Shown here one piece after another: positions 29,788-30,989 of a stretch of DNA of 30,989 nt. This DNA is from Lingula anatina. Its lineage: Eukaryota > Brachiopoda > Lingulata > Lingulida > Lingulidae. Both the position numbers and the translations under genes were made by a program. The notes beneath the pieces were generated by a model that saw nothing but the letters and a program-made list of their open reading frames with translations, was not told the DNA's origin and did not search any database. The first letter of the stretch is position 1. Each line of letters starts with the position of its first letter. The DNA lies in NCBI RefSeq assembly GCF_001039355.2, contig NW_019775732.1, positions 48,441 to 79,429 of the forward strand, written 5' to 3'.

Positions 29788-29907
29788 ATTGCCTCAAGTG
29801 GGCCTGTCACAAGAAGGTGTGTGCGAGAAATCACCATCACTGAATGGGAGCTTAAAAAGAAGACACATTTAGCCACAATAAATGTACACACATATTTTAA
29901 TCTGTAA
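29788..29907 (+). CDS. putative terminal exon, copy 3
   Basis: After ATTTATCTATTTCAG the frame IASSGPVTRRCVRE, ITITEWELKKKTHLATIN and a short tail runs to TGA at 29905-29907. The frame is also open upstream to an ATG at 29707, so an unspliced 66-codon product is possible. AATAAA lies inside the tail. Function unknown. Confidence 0.3.
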   Translation: MASSGPVTRRCVREITITEWELKKKTHLATINVHTYFNL

Positions 29908-29995
29908 TGATATTTTTCTTTCACTACCTTAATACTTGTTTTAGCTTTATTCGTTATCTGTTCAGCATCTATGCAAACGTACGGCTCCACTCTGG

Positions 29996-30248
29996 TCCTC
30001 AGTTTGGAAGGCACGCTTCGATCCTGAATCGGCGGTTAAACAGCGATGACATGAAACCGTCTCTTGTGAGCACGCTTTCCGCTTAGAAAATATTAATATC
30101 CATAAATTTTGGAAAATGACAAATTAAACACATACAAAAATAACCAGGGAATAGTACACCTAACTTCACAGAGCTGGGAAAGCACGCTGCGATCCTGAAT
30201 CGCCTATTAAACAGAGATGACATGAAATCGTTTTTCGTAAGTTACGCC
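29996..30248. repeat. ~173-bp tandem duplication
   Basis: GGAA(G/A)GCACGCT(T/G)CGATCCTGAATCG followed by TTAAACAG(C/A)GATGACATGAAA occurs at about 30007-30058 and 30178-30229. Divergence indicates a real duplication. Confidence 0.8.
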
Positions 30249-30249
30249 A

Positions 30250-30944
30250 AAAAGTGGGGACCAGATGTAGTAGCTAATTTAATAAGTCTCATTTAATATT
30301 TATGTGACTGGGTCATTACGTTATCAGTGGAAATCTCCACTATATAAAAACACTACATGGAGAAACGTAACTACACGCTAGCTGTGGTTTCGCTGTCGTG
30401 CGAGTCTGAAGGAAATGAAACGGGATTGGGTCATAACATCTGTGATTACACCCTCAGATGACAACCCGTTTTCTTCGCCCATCAAAATTTGCGACGAGGA
30501 GCAATTTTTGTTTTTCTCTAGCGTATGTGCCGTAAATGATCCCTGAGATTATTACAAAAAACACGACAACACTTTTGCGACTGATATGTTTGTGTCCCAG
30601 ATTTAAGCACTGTTTTAGTGTCATTTTCGGCTAAGAATTAAAAATACATAGCAATATTTTGAAACACAAAATAGTTTTTATAATAAGACAACCCCCCTTT
30701 CTCACAAAAGCACCCCCACTGTAATCCAATACATAGGAATATTTTGAAAGACTTTCAAGGATGGTAACCCATTGTTGTTAGCGGCCCTGACACACCCCCT
30801 AAATTCACCACTGTAAATAGCCTCAACACAACCGCACCGCTTGACGATAAGCCACGTAACGTTACTTACGTAAAGAATAAAATATAAAAACCCTAATTAA
30901 TTTCATTAAGTTCAATTAAAATAAAGTATTACATATGTTCTATC
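30250..30944. other. no gene recognised; possible hAT-like MITE end
   Basis: CCCCCTAAATTCACCACTGTAA at about 30796-30817 resembles the right end of 4913-5168, but no matching left end is visible. Confidence 0.3.
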
Positions 30945-30963
30945 GGGGGGGGGGGGGGGGGGG
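30945..30963. repeat. G19 homopolymer near window end
   Basis: A run of 19 G followed by AAGGGGGGG, capable of forming G-quadruplexes. Similar runs lie at 3511 and 4939, and poly-C borders the gap at 18115. Confidence 0.95.
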
Positions 30964-30989
30964 AAGGGGGGGCATGGTTTCACGTCTCC

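Larger units (their letters stand above)
29400..29907 (+). repeat. segmental repeat copy 3
   Basis: The third copy of the exon-bearing segment. It is preceded by an A-run (29482-29510) and (GA)n (29511-29530), which replace sequence seen in copies 1 and 2. Confidence 0.8.

Overview
The window is AT-rich metazoan nuclear DNA. Introns follow the GT-AG rule, a multi-exon gene has long introns, decayed LINEs and several kinds of MITE are present, and poly-C/poly-G runs and N gaps mark a draft assembly. The repeat repertoire (Helitron-like, TTAA-flanked and hAT-like MITEs, LINE pieces) and a polycystin-1/REJ-type gene suggest a marine invertebrate. I cannot fix the phylum. No bacterial, viral, CRISPR, rRNA or tRNA feature is visible.

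Layout. 1-6800 holds no recognisable gene: a GT-rich stretch, a 118-bp tandem duplication, a Helitron-like element (4139-4418), a hAT-like MITE (4913-5168) and two inverted copies of a TTAA-flanked MITE (3352-3703 and 6451-6795). 7010-8375 is a decayed LINE on the minus strand, broken by a 20-bp palindromic insertion and by a ~210-bp MITE. 8400-11800 has no gene but contains a perfect 30-bp palindrome. 11824-15336 is the only convincing host gene: seven phase-consistent exons on the minus strand encoding the C-terminal half of a PLAT domain and about four membrane segments of a polycystin-1-like protein, ending before the channel module. Possible 5' exons lie in a recent 129-bp tandem duplication (15881-16138), and a possible promoter lies near 17900-17961. 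16222-16391 is a hAT-like MITE and 18125-18591 is an N gap. 19056-23590 holds tandem duplications and a second LINE fragment (about 21240-21460). 24600-30250 is a patchwork of locally duplicated segments in which a small splice-acceptor-plus-ORF block occurs three times (26.3-26.9, 28.2-28.7 and 29.4-29.9 kb), with a third LINE fragment between (27540-27910).

The strongest observation is a 25-bp palindromic insertion with 7-bp target duplications sitting exactly on the splice donor of the PLAT exon (14748-14786). A relative with its own 7-bp target duplication sits in the LINE at 7743-7776. In the polycystin-like gene the insertion adds 32 nt and breaks the reading frame if the normal GT donor is used. 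It also creates a GC donor that would remove the insert and restore the frame exactly. Two single-N positions (13317 and 23107) are flanked by near-identical direct copies and look like unmerged overlapping contigs rather than biology.
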